From: an uncultured Erysipelotrichaceae bacterium
GTDB lineage: Bacteria > Bacillota_I > Bacilli_A > RFN20 > CAG-826
Direction of reading: 5' to 3'
NCBI GenBank assembly: GCA_902801805.1
Contig: CADCJP010000022.1
Location: forward strand, 8,454-30,121
DNA length: 21,668 nucleotides
A program made the translations under genes and the position numbers. The notes under the pieces were generated by a model. That model was not told where the DNA came from. It saw only the letters and a program-made list of their open reading frames with translations, and searched no databases. This document shows positions 12,973 to 20,215 of the stretch, piece by piece (the first letter of the stretch is position 1; every line of letters starts with the position of its first letter).

Positions 12973-14624
12973 TGACAGATTATACAATGTATGGAGCTTT
13001 AAAAGAGGCCGCTAATAGGTGTCCTCATGATCTTGCTCTTTATTATGAAGGTAAAAGAATTTCCTTTAAAACACTCTTAAAGCGTGTCGATATGACCGCT
13101 GATATTTTATATAACAGACTTGGCATTAGAGAAAAGGATGTCATTGTGATTGCACAACCTAACATCCCTGAAACTATTGTCCTTTTCTATGCGATTAACA
13201 AAATCGGTGCCACAAGTAACTTAATCCACCCATTCACTCCATATAACCAAGTGAAGCAAATTATGGATAAAACAAACACTAAAGTGGCTTTCTTGTTTGA
13301 ACAAAGAATTGCTAAAGAAGTGAAACAGTACCGTGAAATTGCGGATAAAGTATACGTTACACGTATCGAAGATGATTTACCTCTAGTTTCTAAATTCATC
13401 TATCACAATTTCATGAACTTTAGAATCCGTCGTAAATTAGGCAAAATGCCTGCTAGATTTAAGTTCCAAGGTTTTAAATACACCTATCAATTAAAACCAA
13501 CAGGAAAAGAAGTCCCTGTTGCTAAAGTCGATAAGAATAGATGTTCTGTTCTTTTACATAGTGGTTCCACAACTGGTAAACCAAAAACTATTTGTTTAAG
13601 CGACTATGCTTTTAACTTTATTTCTCAATACGCTTATTCGTTCTTGGCAGTTAAGCCTGAAGAAATGCGTGGACATAAAATGCTCAGTGTTTTACCAAGC
13701 TTCCATGGCTTTGGTTTATGCATGACCATGCACGCTCCATTAGCAAACGGTTTCTCTTCCATCTTAGTCCCTAAGTTTAAAGCGGATAAAGTGGTGAAAG
13801 CGATGAACGCCACTAAACTGACATGTATGTGTGGTGTTCCAACAATCTACGAAAAGTTGCTACAAGAACCAAAATTCGTTAAATCTAAAAACTTAAAATA
13901 TTTGCATTGCTGTTTCTGCGGTGGCGATTCTATGCCTGCTGATTTAGAAGACAGATTTAATAAAACAATGGCTGAAGCGGGCTCTAAATGCCGTCTATTC
14001 CAAGGATACGGTTTAACTGAAGCTATCGCGGTTAACTGTGTTAATACCTTTAACGCTAATCGTAAAGGCTCTTTAGGTAAAGCTATGCCAGAAGCCACAT
14101 TCAAAATCGTGGATGAAAAAGGCAACGAAGTTCCACGTGGCGAATTAGGCGAAATCATCATTAATAGTGGTGCGATTATGCTCGGCTACTATCAAGATGA
14201 AGAAGCCACTAAAGCATGTTTAAAAGATGGTTACCTTTATACTGGTGACCTTGGTTATATGGATGAAGATGATTTCATCTTCTTCAAACAACGTAAAAAG
14301 AGAGTGGTGAAAGTCTCTGGTGTTGCGGTCTTCCCAAGTGAAGTCGAACAATTAATTGAATCAATGCCAGAAGTTATTTCTTGTGCCGCTATTCGTATTC
14401 CTGATGCTAAATTACAACATTCCTTAAAGGTTTTCGTGGTCGCTAAAGTATTTGATGAAACCGCAATGAAAGAAAAAATACTTGAGACGTGCCGTAAATA
14501 TCTCATTAGATGGTCCGTTCCTACTGAGATTGAATTTAGAGACGAATTACCTTTAACCATGCTTGGTAAAGTAAACTTTAGATTGCTCCAAGAAGAAGAA
14601 GATAAAAAACGCGGACTGCTGTGA
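12969..14624 (+). CDS. AMP-forming acyl-CoA synthetase/ligase
   Basis: A 551-residue member of the ANL (AMP-binding) superfamily. I start it at ATG 12969, which overlaps the upstream stop as ATGATGA; the open frame extends further upstream only within the previous gene. Motifs: P-loop HSGSTTGKPK (197-206), GYGLTEA (346-352), YTGDLGYMDEDDF (424-436), hinge region KQRKKRVVKVSGVAVFPSEVE (440-460), and the C-terminal catalytic Lys534 in MLGKVNF. It activates a carboxylic acid with ATP and joins it to CoA or another thiol. Medium or long fatty acids are likely but not proven. An insert-like basic stretch (about 141-180) may aid membrane contact. Its TGA stop is embedded in the promoter of tRNA-Leu. 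Confidence 0.9.
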   Translation: MMTDYTMYGALKEAANRCPHDLALYYEGKRISFKTLLKRVDMTADILYNRLGIREKDVIVIAQPNIPETIVLFYAINKIGATSNLIHPFTPYNQVKQIMDKTNTKVAFLFEQRIAKEVKQYREIADKVYVTRIEDDLPLVSKFIYHNFMNFRIRRKLGKMPARFKFQGFKYTYQLKPTGKEVPVAKVDKNRCSVLLHSGSTTGKPKTICLSDYAFNFISQYAYSFLAVKPEEMRGHKMLSVLPSFHGFGLCMTMHAPLANGFSSILVPKFKADKVVKAMNATKLTCMCGVPTIYEKLLQEPKFVKSKNLKYLHCCFCGGDSMPADLEDRFNKTMAEAGSKCRLFQGYGLTEAIAVNCVNTFNANRKGSLGKAMPEATFKIVDEKGNEVPRGELGEIIINSGAIMLGYYQDEEATKACLKDGYLYTGDLGYMDEDDFIFFKQRKKRVVKVSGVAVFPSEVEQLIESMPEVISCAAIRIPDAKLQHSLKVFVVAKVFDETAMKEKILETCRKYLIRWSVPTEIEFRDELPLTMLGKVNFRLLQEEEDKKRGLL

Positions 14625-14630
14625 TATAAT
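14622..14630 (+). promoter_or_regulatory. Extended -10 promoter of tRNA-Leu
   Basis: TG-A-TATAAT (14622-14630), a perfect extended -10 that overlaps the TGA stop of the acyl-CoA synthetase. The tRNA begins 10 bases later. Confidence 0.65.
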
Positions 14631-14640
14631 CATGTCACAT

Positions 14641-14725
14641 GTGGTCATGGCGGAATTGGTAGACGCGCTGGTCTCAGAAGCCAGTGAGGAAACTCATGGA
14701 AGTTCAAGTCTTCTTGGCCACACCA
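14641..14725 (+). tRNA. tRNA-Leu (CAG)
   Basis: An 85-base class II tRNA. Acceptor GTGGTCA pairs with TGGCCAC. The anticodon loop CTCAGAA gives anticodon CAG (14675-14677). The long variable arm is TGAG-GAAA-CTCA and the T-arm contains GTTCAAGTC. The 3' CCA is encoded. No terminator follows; a protein start lies 15 bases downstream. Confidence 0.95.
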
Positions 14726-14740
14726 ATTTAATAAACAATT

Positions 14741-15226
14741 ATGAAAAAAGAATATAGAAGAGTAGCTGGTGGATCTATTACTGGTGGTATCATCCTTATT
14801 GTCATAGCCTTAGTTGCTTATGGCGCATTTGCCATTTATTTTGCTTTAGGAAAAGAAAAAGATCCTGTCGTACCTTATATTATTTTATGTGGTGTTGCCC
14901 CGGCTATTTCTCTTGCCCTAATTGCGGCAGGCATCTTCACTATCGTGGAAGCTTTAAGGAAAAAGAAAATTTTAGCAAAAGGCACTAAAAAACGATGCCA
15001 AATCATAGATTTGTTTGCACTACCTATAAAGGTGAATCGGGCCGTCTTTACAAAGTCAACTACCCTCTTTCAAAAAAACAATATTATTCTTTTATTAAAG
15101 GCTATGTTTTTGATTGCGTTGTCTATAAAGAAGATTGTTACTTTAATGAAAACGATGTCAATGCTGCTCATAGATAGTTATGAAAATCAATCGTTATTCG
15201 ACATGTTGCTATTTAAAGAAAGATGA
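14741..15226 (+). CDS. Small two-helix membrane protein, probably frameshifted at an A6 tract
   Basis: The frame as read encodes 161 residues. Residues 1-84 look genuine: a basic start, helices at about 12-36 and 45-70, then KKKILAKGTKK. After the A6 run (14987-14992) this frame turns into low-quality hydrophobic sequence and runs 47 bases into the next gene. The -1 frame gives a plausible soluble tail and stops two bases before the NUDIX start. So the natural product is probably about 145 residues ending at 15177. The family is not recognised. There is no ribosome site and no promoter between it and tRNA-Leu, so it is likely transcribed with the tRNA. Confidence 0.55.
   Translation: MKKEYRRVAGGSITGGIILIVIALVAYGAFAIYFALGKEKDPVVPYIILCGVAPAISLALIAAGIFTIVEALRKKKILAKGTKKRCQIIDLFALPIKVNRAVFTKSTTLFQKNNIILLLKAMFLIALSIKKIVTLMKTMSMLLIDSYENQSLFDMLLFKER
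14987..15177 (+). other. A6 slippage point and -1 frame continuation of the membrane protein
   Basis: The run AAAAAA (14987-14992) followed by C joins the upstream frame to a -1 frame reading T-M-P-N-H-R-F-V-C-T-T-Y-K-G-E and later SKKQYYSFIKGYVFDCVVYK and NENDVNAAHR, ending at TAG 15175-15177. The spacing to the next ATG (15180) is then two bases, typical of an operon. A single extra A, ribosomal or polymerase slippage, or a sequencing error could explain it. Confidence 0.6.
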
Positions 15227-15638
15227 GCAATATCTGCTTCTTTTCCGTAATAAAAAGAAAAACGATTACAACAAAGGCAAATGGATTGGTGTCGGTGGTG
15301 GTCTAGAAAATAATGAAACACCAGATGAATGTGCGATTCGCGAAGTTAAAGAAGAAACAGGCCTAGATATTCATTCCTTAGAATGCGCTGGTGAAGTAGA
15401 TTTTATCTATGACGGCTATTTTGAAAAAATGTACATCTATGAAATCACTGATTTTTCAGGAGAAATAAGCGATTGCAATGAAGGCGAATTAAGATGGATT
15501 CCCATCAAAGACATCTTCAATTATCCAATGTGGGAAGGTGATAAAGTATTCTTGCCTTTATTAATAAATCATGAGCCATATTTCAGAATTAGACTGACTT
15601 ATGAAAACGATATTTTGATTAATACGCAAAAATATTAA
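15180..15638 (+). CDS. NUDIX hydrolase, MutT-like
   Basis: A 152-residue protein with a complete Nudix box spanning residues about 39-61 (GGLENNETPDECAIREVKEE followed by TGL), matching GX5EX7REUXEEXGU. The flanking strands WIGVGGG and EVDFIYDG are those of MutT-type pyrophosphohydrolases, as in 8-oxo-dGTP or (d)NTP sanitising enzymes. Substrate specificity cannot be set from sequence. The gene is closely spaced to the preceding membrane protein when the -1 frame is followed. No terminator is evident before tRNA-Trp, which begins 51 bases later. Confidence 0.92.
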   Translation: MKINRYSTCCYLKKDEQYLLLFRNKKKNDYNKGKWIGVGGGLENNETPDECAIREVKEETGLDIHSLECAGEVDFIYDGYFEKMYIYEITDFSGEISDCNEGELRWIPIKDIFNYPMWEGDKVFLPLLINHEPYFRIRLTYENDILINTQKY

Positions 15639-15689
15639 TAAAAAATAATGATTATTTAAAATATTTATGTAATAATAACAAAGCGCGCT

Positions 15690-15763
15690 AGGGGTGTAGC
15701 ACAATGGCAGTGCAACGGTCTCCAAAACCGCTGATGCGAGTTCGATTCTTGTCACCCCTGCCA
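15690..15763 (+). tRNA. tRNA-Trp (CCA)
   Basis: A 74-base cloverleaf. Acceptor AGGGGTG pairs with CACCCCT and the 3' CCA is encoded. The anticodon loop CTCCAAA gives CCA (15722-15724), which reads UGG only and therefore does not suggest TGA reassignment. An AT-rich TGTAATAATAAC stretch just upstream is a plausible -10 region. Confidence 0.95.
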
Positions 15764-15773
15764 TTTAGAAATT

Positions 15774-15805
15774 AAAGGATTGATACGAAAGTGTCGGTCC
15801 TTTTT
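15774..15805 (+). terminator. Terminator after tRNA-Trp
   Basis: A 13-bp stem, AAAGGATTGATAC (15774-15786) with GTGTCGGTCCTTT (15791-15803), with three G-U pairs and a GAAA tetraloop, then T's. It shares GGATTGATA and GTCCTTTTTCTTT with the repeats at 2511 and 3996. Confidence 0.9.
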
Positions 15806-15859
15806 CTTTGATTACATGGATTTTTAACTGAACTCGAATCCATCAAATAGATTGTAAAT

Positions 15860-15888
15860 TTGCACTTTTTTCAGATTGGGTCTAAAAT
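15860..15888 (+). promoter_or_regulatory. Promoter of the 87-residue membrane protein, predicted leaderless
   Basis: TTGCAC (15860-15865), exactly 17 bases, TAAAAT (15883-15888). The predicted start is near 15895 and the ATG is at 15898. No ribosome site. Confidence 0.7.
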
Positions 15889-15897
15889 AAAAGCAAG

Positions 15898-16161
15898 ATG
15901 AAACCATATTTTAAATACCCAATTAACGTTACAATCTTTGTTTTGTTCTTAGTGTCCACAATGGGTCCACTCACTGCGGTTATTGTTGATAGCATCGCGT
16001 ATATGGTGGGCGCTCATCATGGCTTCCATGGACCTTGGCCAGTATTTCGTGAAATGCTTTATTGGATGTTCCCAGTACTCTTAGTGGCCCTTATCGTGGA
16101 CATTATTGCTTATAACGCATTAAAGCATTCAAGAAGCAAATTAAAAACAGATGCGCAATAG
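15898..16161 (+). CDS. Small two-helix membrane protein of unknown function
   Basis: An 87-residue protein with two hydrophobic helices (about residues 9-37 and 54-74) joined by a His/Pro/aromatic-rich loop (GAHHGFHGPWPVFREM). The C-terminus is basic (KHSRSKLKTDAQ) and probably cytoplasmic. The three-histidine loop might bind a metal, but this is speculative. I do not recognise the family with confidence; a DUF2798-like fold is one possibility. It is a single gene with its own promoter, predicted leaderless, and its stop codon lies in the loop of its terminator. Confidence 0.7.
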   Translation: MKPYFKYPINVTIFVLFLVSTMGPLTAVIVDSIAYMVGAHHGFHGPWPVFREMLYWMFPVLLVALIVDIIAYNALKHSRSKLKTDAQ

Positions 16162-16173
16162 ACGCATCTTTTT
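16149..16173 (+). terminator. Intrinsic terminator overlapping the stop codon
   Basis: AGATGCG (16149-16155) and CGCATCT (16163-16169), 7-base loop containing most of the TAG stop, then T's to 16173. Confidence 0.88.
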
Positions 16174-16454
16174 ATTAACAAAAGCACAAAAAATACGCAG
16201 TTTTAAAGCTATGGTTTATGGTGATTTTTTAATTCTATTCAAGAATTATTTTTTTGATGGATTTTTATGAAATGTTACAAATAAAAAGATTTGATTATCA
16301 CGCACTTTTTTAAATTACTGACAAGTGAGAAACTGCAATTTTTATACATTTTTCGTTGTTTGTAATATAAATGATAAAAAATGCTGATGGTACGCAAACT
16401 TTTTTGCTTATTATGTTTTTAAAGTTAAAAGACAACAGAAAGGAAAACAAAAAC
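16174..16454 (+). other. AT-rich leader region of the 372-residue protein gene
   Basis: 281 bases without a gene, very AT-rich with T-tracts. A candidate -10, TAATAT (within TTTGTAATATAAATG at about 16359-16373), would give a leader of roughly 80 bases. A small GCAAA/TTTGC inverted repeat lies in that leader. The ribosome site AAGGA (16440-16444) sits near the start at 16455. No RNA family is recognised. Confidence 0.35.
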
Positions 16455-17573
16455 ATGATTTTAGCTAATCTCGCTTTAGCCGCATTAGCAGCGGCTTCAG
16501 GCAACCCAACATTACCAGGCCTTAATAGAGCAAACACTGTTGTTTATGTTCAAGAAAACATGATTGTTCTCACCGCCGAAGAATTCTACAATCTCCCTTC
16601 ACAGTATGGCTATCCAAGTGTCTCTATGGAGATATTTAAAGAATCAGAAAGACAACGTAAATTCGTTCTTTATGAAGTTGAAACAAACATCGTAAATAGA
16701 AAGACCGTTCGTCGTCAAACTGTCTATACTCCAGTAGATTACAAATACACAGTCTTTATGGGTATGTTAGACCACTGGATCGGCATTCCAGAAGATCCAT
16801 GGTGGCCAAATCCAGGTCCAGTTTGGAAATATGCTATGGAACTTAACAAACACATTGGTGAAATGACTTTTGTCAGAAAAGATATCGCCATCAGTGATAA
16901 AATTGCTCGTGATTTGGCCGATAACATTGGTGATTTCGAACTTGGCACTGGTGCTCATCTTGAAGATTTAAATATGAATTATGCCCATGCTAATGAACCA
17001 ATGATGTTCAATTATAATCTCAACTATGTTGAGAACCCATTTGGTGCTCTTCTTGCAAAATATAGCGATGTTTCCGAAGACAACGGTGGTGTGATGCCAG
17101 CAACATTTAACGCTAGCAATATTGGCTTATCTGAGTCCCTTAGCATCAGCATTAACGACAGAGTACTCAATGAAGAATCATTCAATGGTATTTCAAAGGC
17201 CTCCGTATTCGAAACCAGATTAAAAGAAGGTCAAACATTTGTCGGCCACGTCGAAAACTTCGAAAACGCTGCTATCTACGCTTCTATCGGTGATCCAAGA
17301 TATGTCGCCAACCAAGATGCCAATAACGCTGCTGCCGCAATGGGTGTGTTCGCTAATAACAATGCACCTCAATACTTTGCACAAAATCCACTTGCCGATT
17401 GGTTAGATGGCTTTAACCCAGCTCAATCTGGTGTCATATTCGCCAATGATGATTATGTTGTTGCCGCACAAGGTAACGCTGCTCAAAACGCGATGGTTGC
17501 TAGACCAAATAGAATGGGTAATGGTAACATTAATAACGCATTACCAATCGTCGCTAAAGCAAATAACGACTAA
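16455..17573 (+). CDS. Unrecognised 372-residue Asn/Ala-rich protein
   Basis: I start it at ATG 16455, preceded by AAGGA; an in-frame ATG at 16371 lies in AT-rich leader sequence and adds an unlikely tail. The first 16 residues are hydrophobic (MILANLALAALAAASG) but lack the basic residues of a normal signal peptide, so export is doubtful. The middle holds a Trp/Pro-rich segment (DHWIGIPEDPWWPNPGPVW) and acidic amphipathic stretches. The C-terminal third is rich in Asn and Ala (DANNAAAAMGVFANNNAP, later GNAAQNAMVARPNRMGNGN). There are few Cys and no catalytic motif I can name. It could be a structural or surface protein. The gene is monocistronic with a long leader and a strong terminator, which fits good expression. 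Function unknown. Confidence 0.75.
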   Translation: MILANLALAALAAASGNPTLPGLNRANTVVYVQENMIVLTAEEFYNLPSQYGYPSVSMEIFKESERQRKFVLYEVETNIVNRKTVRRQTVYTPVDYKYTVFMGMLDHWIGIPEDPWWPNPGPVWKYAMELNKHIGEMTFVRKDIAISDKIARDLADNIGDFELGTGAHLEDLNMNYAHANEPMMFNYNLNYVENPFGALLAKYSDVSEDNGGVMPATFNASNIGLSESLSISINDRVLNEESFNGISKASVFETRLKEGQTFVGHVENFENAAIYASIGDPRYVANQDANNAAAAMGVFANNNAPQYFAQNPLADWLDGFNPAQSGVIFANDDYVVAAQGNAAQNAMVARPNRMGNGNINNALPIVAKANND

Positions 17574-17596
17574 TTGGTTATACTCGCATAAACGAC

Positions 17597-17627
17597 AAAA
17601 AGGGAGGATTTGTTCCTCCTTTTTTTG
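17597..17627 (+). terminator. Intrinsic terminator of the 372-residue protein gene
   Basis: GGAGGA (17603-17608) and TCCTCC (17614-17619), extended by flanking A/T pairing, then eight T's. Confidence 0.9.
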
Positions 17628-17685
17628 TGAAGAAAACATAGTTTTTTGTTCTAAAAATAATTTTAGTAATTCTACTAATTGGGAA

Positions 17686-17754
17686 ATGGCTAGTAGACGT
17701 CAAAAATGGCTAAATAGAATTGCTTTTAAAACTTTTTTTGTTATCATTGTCTAG
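17686..17754 (+). CDS. Possible 22-residue basic/hydrophobic peptide before the GT8-PlsC gene
   Basis: An ATG at 17686 opens 22 codons: MASRRQKWLNRI followed by a hydrophobic end AFKTFFVIIV. It has a basic amphipathic start and a short hydrophobic tail, as in small membrane peptides or leader peptides. It stops 17 bases before the next ATG, just upstream of that gene's ribosome site. Its own ribosome site is weak (TGGGAA). It may be a real small protein, an upstream regulatory frame, or chance. Confidence 0.25.
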   Translation: MASRRQKWLNRIAFKTFFVIIV

Positions 17755-17771
17755 CCTGAAGGAGGTGCCTT

Positions 17772-19592
17772 ATGGTTAGAAAAAAAGTAGTGCGTTTATT
17801 CTTCACCGTTGATGATAACTATATTCCTTTTTTATCTACAACTATCGCGAGTATCGTCGCACACGCTTCTGATGATTACAAATATCGTTTAACTATTATT
17901 CACGATGGCTTATCTCTTGAAAGTAAGAGAGCGGTCCGTAAATTTCAAGATAATAAAAAAATCTTCATCTCATTTTTCAACGTCGCTGTTAAGGTCCATG
18001 CCTTATCTGTTAAATTAGACGTTCGTGACTATTACACAATTACCACTTATTATCGTTTATTCCTTCCTGATCTATTCCCAACTATTAGCAAGGGTTTATA
18101 TCTCGATAGTGATATCGTCCTTTTAGATGATGTCGCTAAACTTTATTTCACTGATTTAGGCGATAATCTCGTAGGTGCTATTCCAGATGCTTCCGTGCAA
18201 TTATTTAGTGAGTTCTCTAACTATGTCGAGAAAGTCTTACAAGTTGACCACACTAAATACTTCAACGCTGGTATCTTATTAATGAATCTTAAGAAGTTAA
18301 GAGAATTTGGTTTAGAAAGAAGATTCGTTTCTTTAATCAAGAAGGTGACATTTAAAGTCGCTCAAGACCAAGACGTTTTAAACTATCTTTGCAAAGATAG
18401 AGTCGCTTATTTAGATCCAAGATGGAACGTTATGCCACTTGGTGAAAAAGTCAATGATCCATTCTTGGTTCACTATAACTTAATGTTCAAACCATGGAAC
18501 TTAAAGAACATCATGTATGAAGAGTTCTTCTTTAAATACGCTGAAATGGCGGGTTTAAAAGAACAAATCATCGCAAATAGGGAAGCCATTCCTCAAGAAG
18601 TCGTTGATAACATCCTTAAAGGTGTTGATGGTGTGAAAGCTTTCTGTAATCAAGAAGCAGAAAAAGCCGAAGAATATCATCAAAAGATCAACGGCAAGAA
18701 GAAATGGGAACCATATCAAACCATTGACCAAAGAATTAGAAAAGATGAACCAATCTTTCCTAAACTTAGCAAAGAAAGACAAATCATTGTTGATAAAATC
18801 AACGCTTTAGAAAGACAACGTAAATTTGATGTGGACGTGGAAAACGATCCTCCATACCATCATTTAATGCCTGGTGATGTCGATTATTTAAGAAAGAAAT
18901 GCACCAGTAAGATTAAAACGATGTGGGCGAATTACTATTCCAACTATTATTTCAAACATCAAATTAAAAAAGGCCGCATTGTCATCGATGGCTATGAAGG
19001 TATTGAAAACCTTAAGAGTGTGAAGTGTGGGGCAATTGTGACCGCAAATCACTTCTCTCCATTCGATAGTGTCCCTATTCATCTTGCGATGAGAAAGTAT
19101 ATGAGAAGAAAGAAACTCTTCAAAATCATTAGGGAAGGTAACTACACAATGCCTGGCTTATATGGCTATTTCTTAAGAAACTGTAACACATTACCATTAG
19201 CCACTAACCCAACTGTTTTAAGAGATTTATATAAATCCATCGGTGTGATTCTTAAAAAAGGTCACTTCATCTTAATCTATCCAGAACAATCCATGTGGTG
19301 GAACTATCGTAAACCAAAGCCATTAAAACAAGGTGCTTTCATTTTCGCTAGTAAGAATAACGTTCCAGTTATTCCAACATTCATCACTATGCGTGATACT
19401 GATAAAACTGATGAAAATGGTGCTTATATTCAAGCCTATACTTTACATATCTTAAAACCAATCTATCCAGATGAAGGCTTAAGCCAACAAGAAAATATGG
19501 CTTATATGCTTAAGGAAAACGAAAGACAATGTAAAGAGATTTACGAAAAAGTCTATGGTGAACCGCTCACCTATTTGCCTGAGGAAGAATAA
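17772..19592 (+). CDS. GT8 glycosyltransferase fused to a PlsC-type acyltransferase
   Basis: A 606-residue two-domain protein. Residues about 6-255 are a family 8 glycosyltransferase: FFTVDDNYIPFLSTTIASIV (10-29), YYRLFLPDLFP (93-103), the DxD metal/nucleotide-sugar motif LDSDIVL (111-117), YFNAGILLMNL (163-173) and DQDVLNYL (199-206). A charged helical linker spans about 260-395. Residues about 400-560 are a lysophosphatidic-acid-acyltransferase domain: VTANHFSPFD (HX4D, His427/Asp432), GHFILIYPEQSMW (497-509) in place of the EGTRS motif, and VPVIPTFI (531-538). One chain may thus attach a sugar and acylate a lipid or glycolipid at the inner membrane face. The AAGGAGGTG site (17760-17768) is among the best in the window. 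It overlaps the CrtO-like gene by one base. Confidence 0.88.
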   Translation: MVRKKVVRLFFTVDDNYIPFLSTTIASIVAHASDDYKYRLTIIHDGLSLESKRAVRKFQDNKKIFISFFNVAVKVHALSVKLDVRDYYTITTYYRLFLPDLFPTISKGLYLDSDIVLLDDVAKLYFTDLGDNLVGAIPDASVQLFSEFSNYVEKVLQVDHTKYFNAGILLMNLKKLREFGLERRFVSLIKKVTFKVAQDQDVLNYLCKDRVAYLDPRWNVMPLGEKVNDPFLVHYNLMFKPWNLKNIMYEEFFFKYAEMAGLKEQIIANREAIPQEVVDNILKGVDGVKAFCNQEAEKAEEYHQKINGKKKWEPYQTIDQRIRKDEPIFPKLSKERQIIVDKINALERQRKFDVDVENDPPYHHLMPGDVDYLRKKCTSKIKTMWANYYSNYYFKHQIKKGRIVIDGYEGIENLKSVKCGAIVTANHFSPFDSVPIHLAMRKYMRRKKLFKIIREGNYTMPGLYGYFLRNCNTLPLATNPTVLRDLYKSIGVILKKGHFILIYPEQSMWWNYRKPKPLKQGAFIFASKNNVPVIPTFITMRDTDKTDENGAYIQAYTLHILKPIYPDEGLSQQENMAYMLKENERQCKEIYEKVYGEPLTYLPEEE

Positions 19593-20215
19593 TGATTCTT
19601 TATTTAGTTATCATTGTTGTTGCCATGATTATAACTGCGACATTAAACATCTTGTTTAATCCTTTATATCATGACAAGTGGTGGTTATATATCATTTTCA
19701 CTGTGGCATTAACCGTTATTGCCGTACTTATTGACGCAGTAGTGGCAATCGTTATTCGTAAGATGCCTGAAAAGTATTTCCAAAAGGATAAAGGCATCTT
19801 CAGAACCACTGATAAAGAAATGAAGTTTTATAACTTCCTAAGAGTGCAAAAATGGAAAGATCACGTTCCAGAATTAGGTAGCTTCACTGGCTTTCATAAA
19901 AACCATGTCGCTAGCCCATTTGATAACGAATATATTGGTCGTTTTATTTTAGAAGCCAGATACGGCATCGCTATTCACTTCTATAGTGTACCTGCTTCAT
20001 TCTTATTAATCTTATTAGATTGGAGAATGTATACTGGTCAATCCAATATCTGGTTAACCATTGCCTTACCAGTGGCCATCATTAATGCGATATTGATTGT
20101 CTTACCCGCTTTCGTTCTTAAGCATAACTTACCAAGGTTATTAAGAATCTATAACAACAACATTGAGTTACAAAAACGTAAAGCGGAAAGAGAAGCTAAA
20201 AAGAAAGAGATTTGA
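19592..20215 (+). CDS. CrtO-like (glycosyl-diaponeurosporenoate acyltransferase family) membrane protein
   Basis: A 207-residue protein with four hydrophobic helices (about 2-22, 31-55, 126-147 and 153-176). The soluble segment between the second and third contains FLRVQKWKDHVPELGSF (88-104) and EYIGRFILEARYGIAIHFY. These match the pattern of CrtO-type acyltransferases (R-x-K-x-WKDxLP-x-G, then F-x-E-[TA]-R-x-E-x-x-H) known from the last step of staphyloxanthin synthesis, which acylates a glycosylated lipid. One canonical Glu is replaced by Gly or Ala here, so activity is uncertain. No carotenoid genes are nearby, so the acceptor is probably another glycolipid. The start overlaps the upstream stop (TAATG). 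The C-terminus is very basic. Confidence 0.7.
   Translation: MILYLVIIVVAMIITATLNILFNPLYHDKWWLYIIFTVALTVIAVLIDAVVAIVIRKMPEKYFQKDKGIFRTTDKEMKFYNFLRVQKWKDHVPELGSFTGFHKNHVASPFDNEYIGRFILEARYGIAIHFYSVPASFLLILLDWRMYTGQSNIWLTIALPVAIINAILIVLPAFVLKHNLPRLLRIYNNNIELQKRKAEREAKKKEI

Noticed and set aside
14987..14993. Classic X-XXY-YYZ slippery heptamer (A-AAA-AAC)
   Set aside because: The zero-frame codons are ACT-AAA-AAA-CGA, so the heptamer is not in the required phase; plain A-run slippage or an indel remains possible.
15690..15763. Possible UGA-to-Trp reassignment, given the Mollicutes-like character
   Set aside because: The tRNA-Trp anticodon is CCA, not TCA, and genes such as those ending at 3423, 12972, 14624 and 20215 stop at TGA with in-frame Trp coded by TGG.
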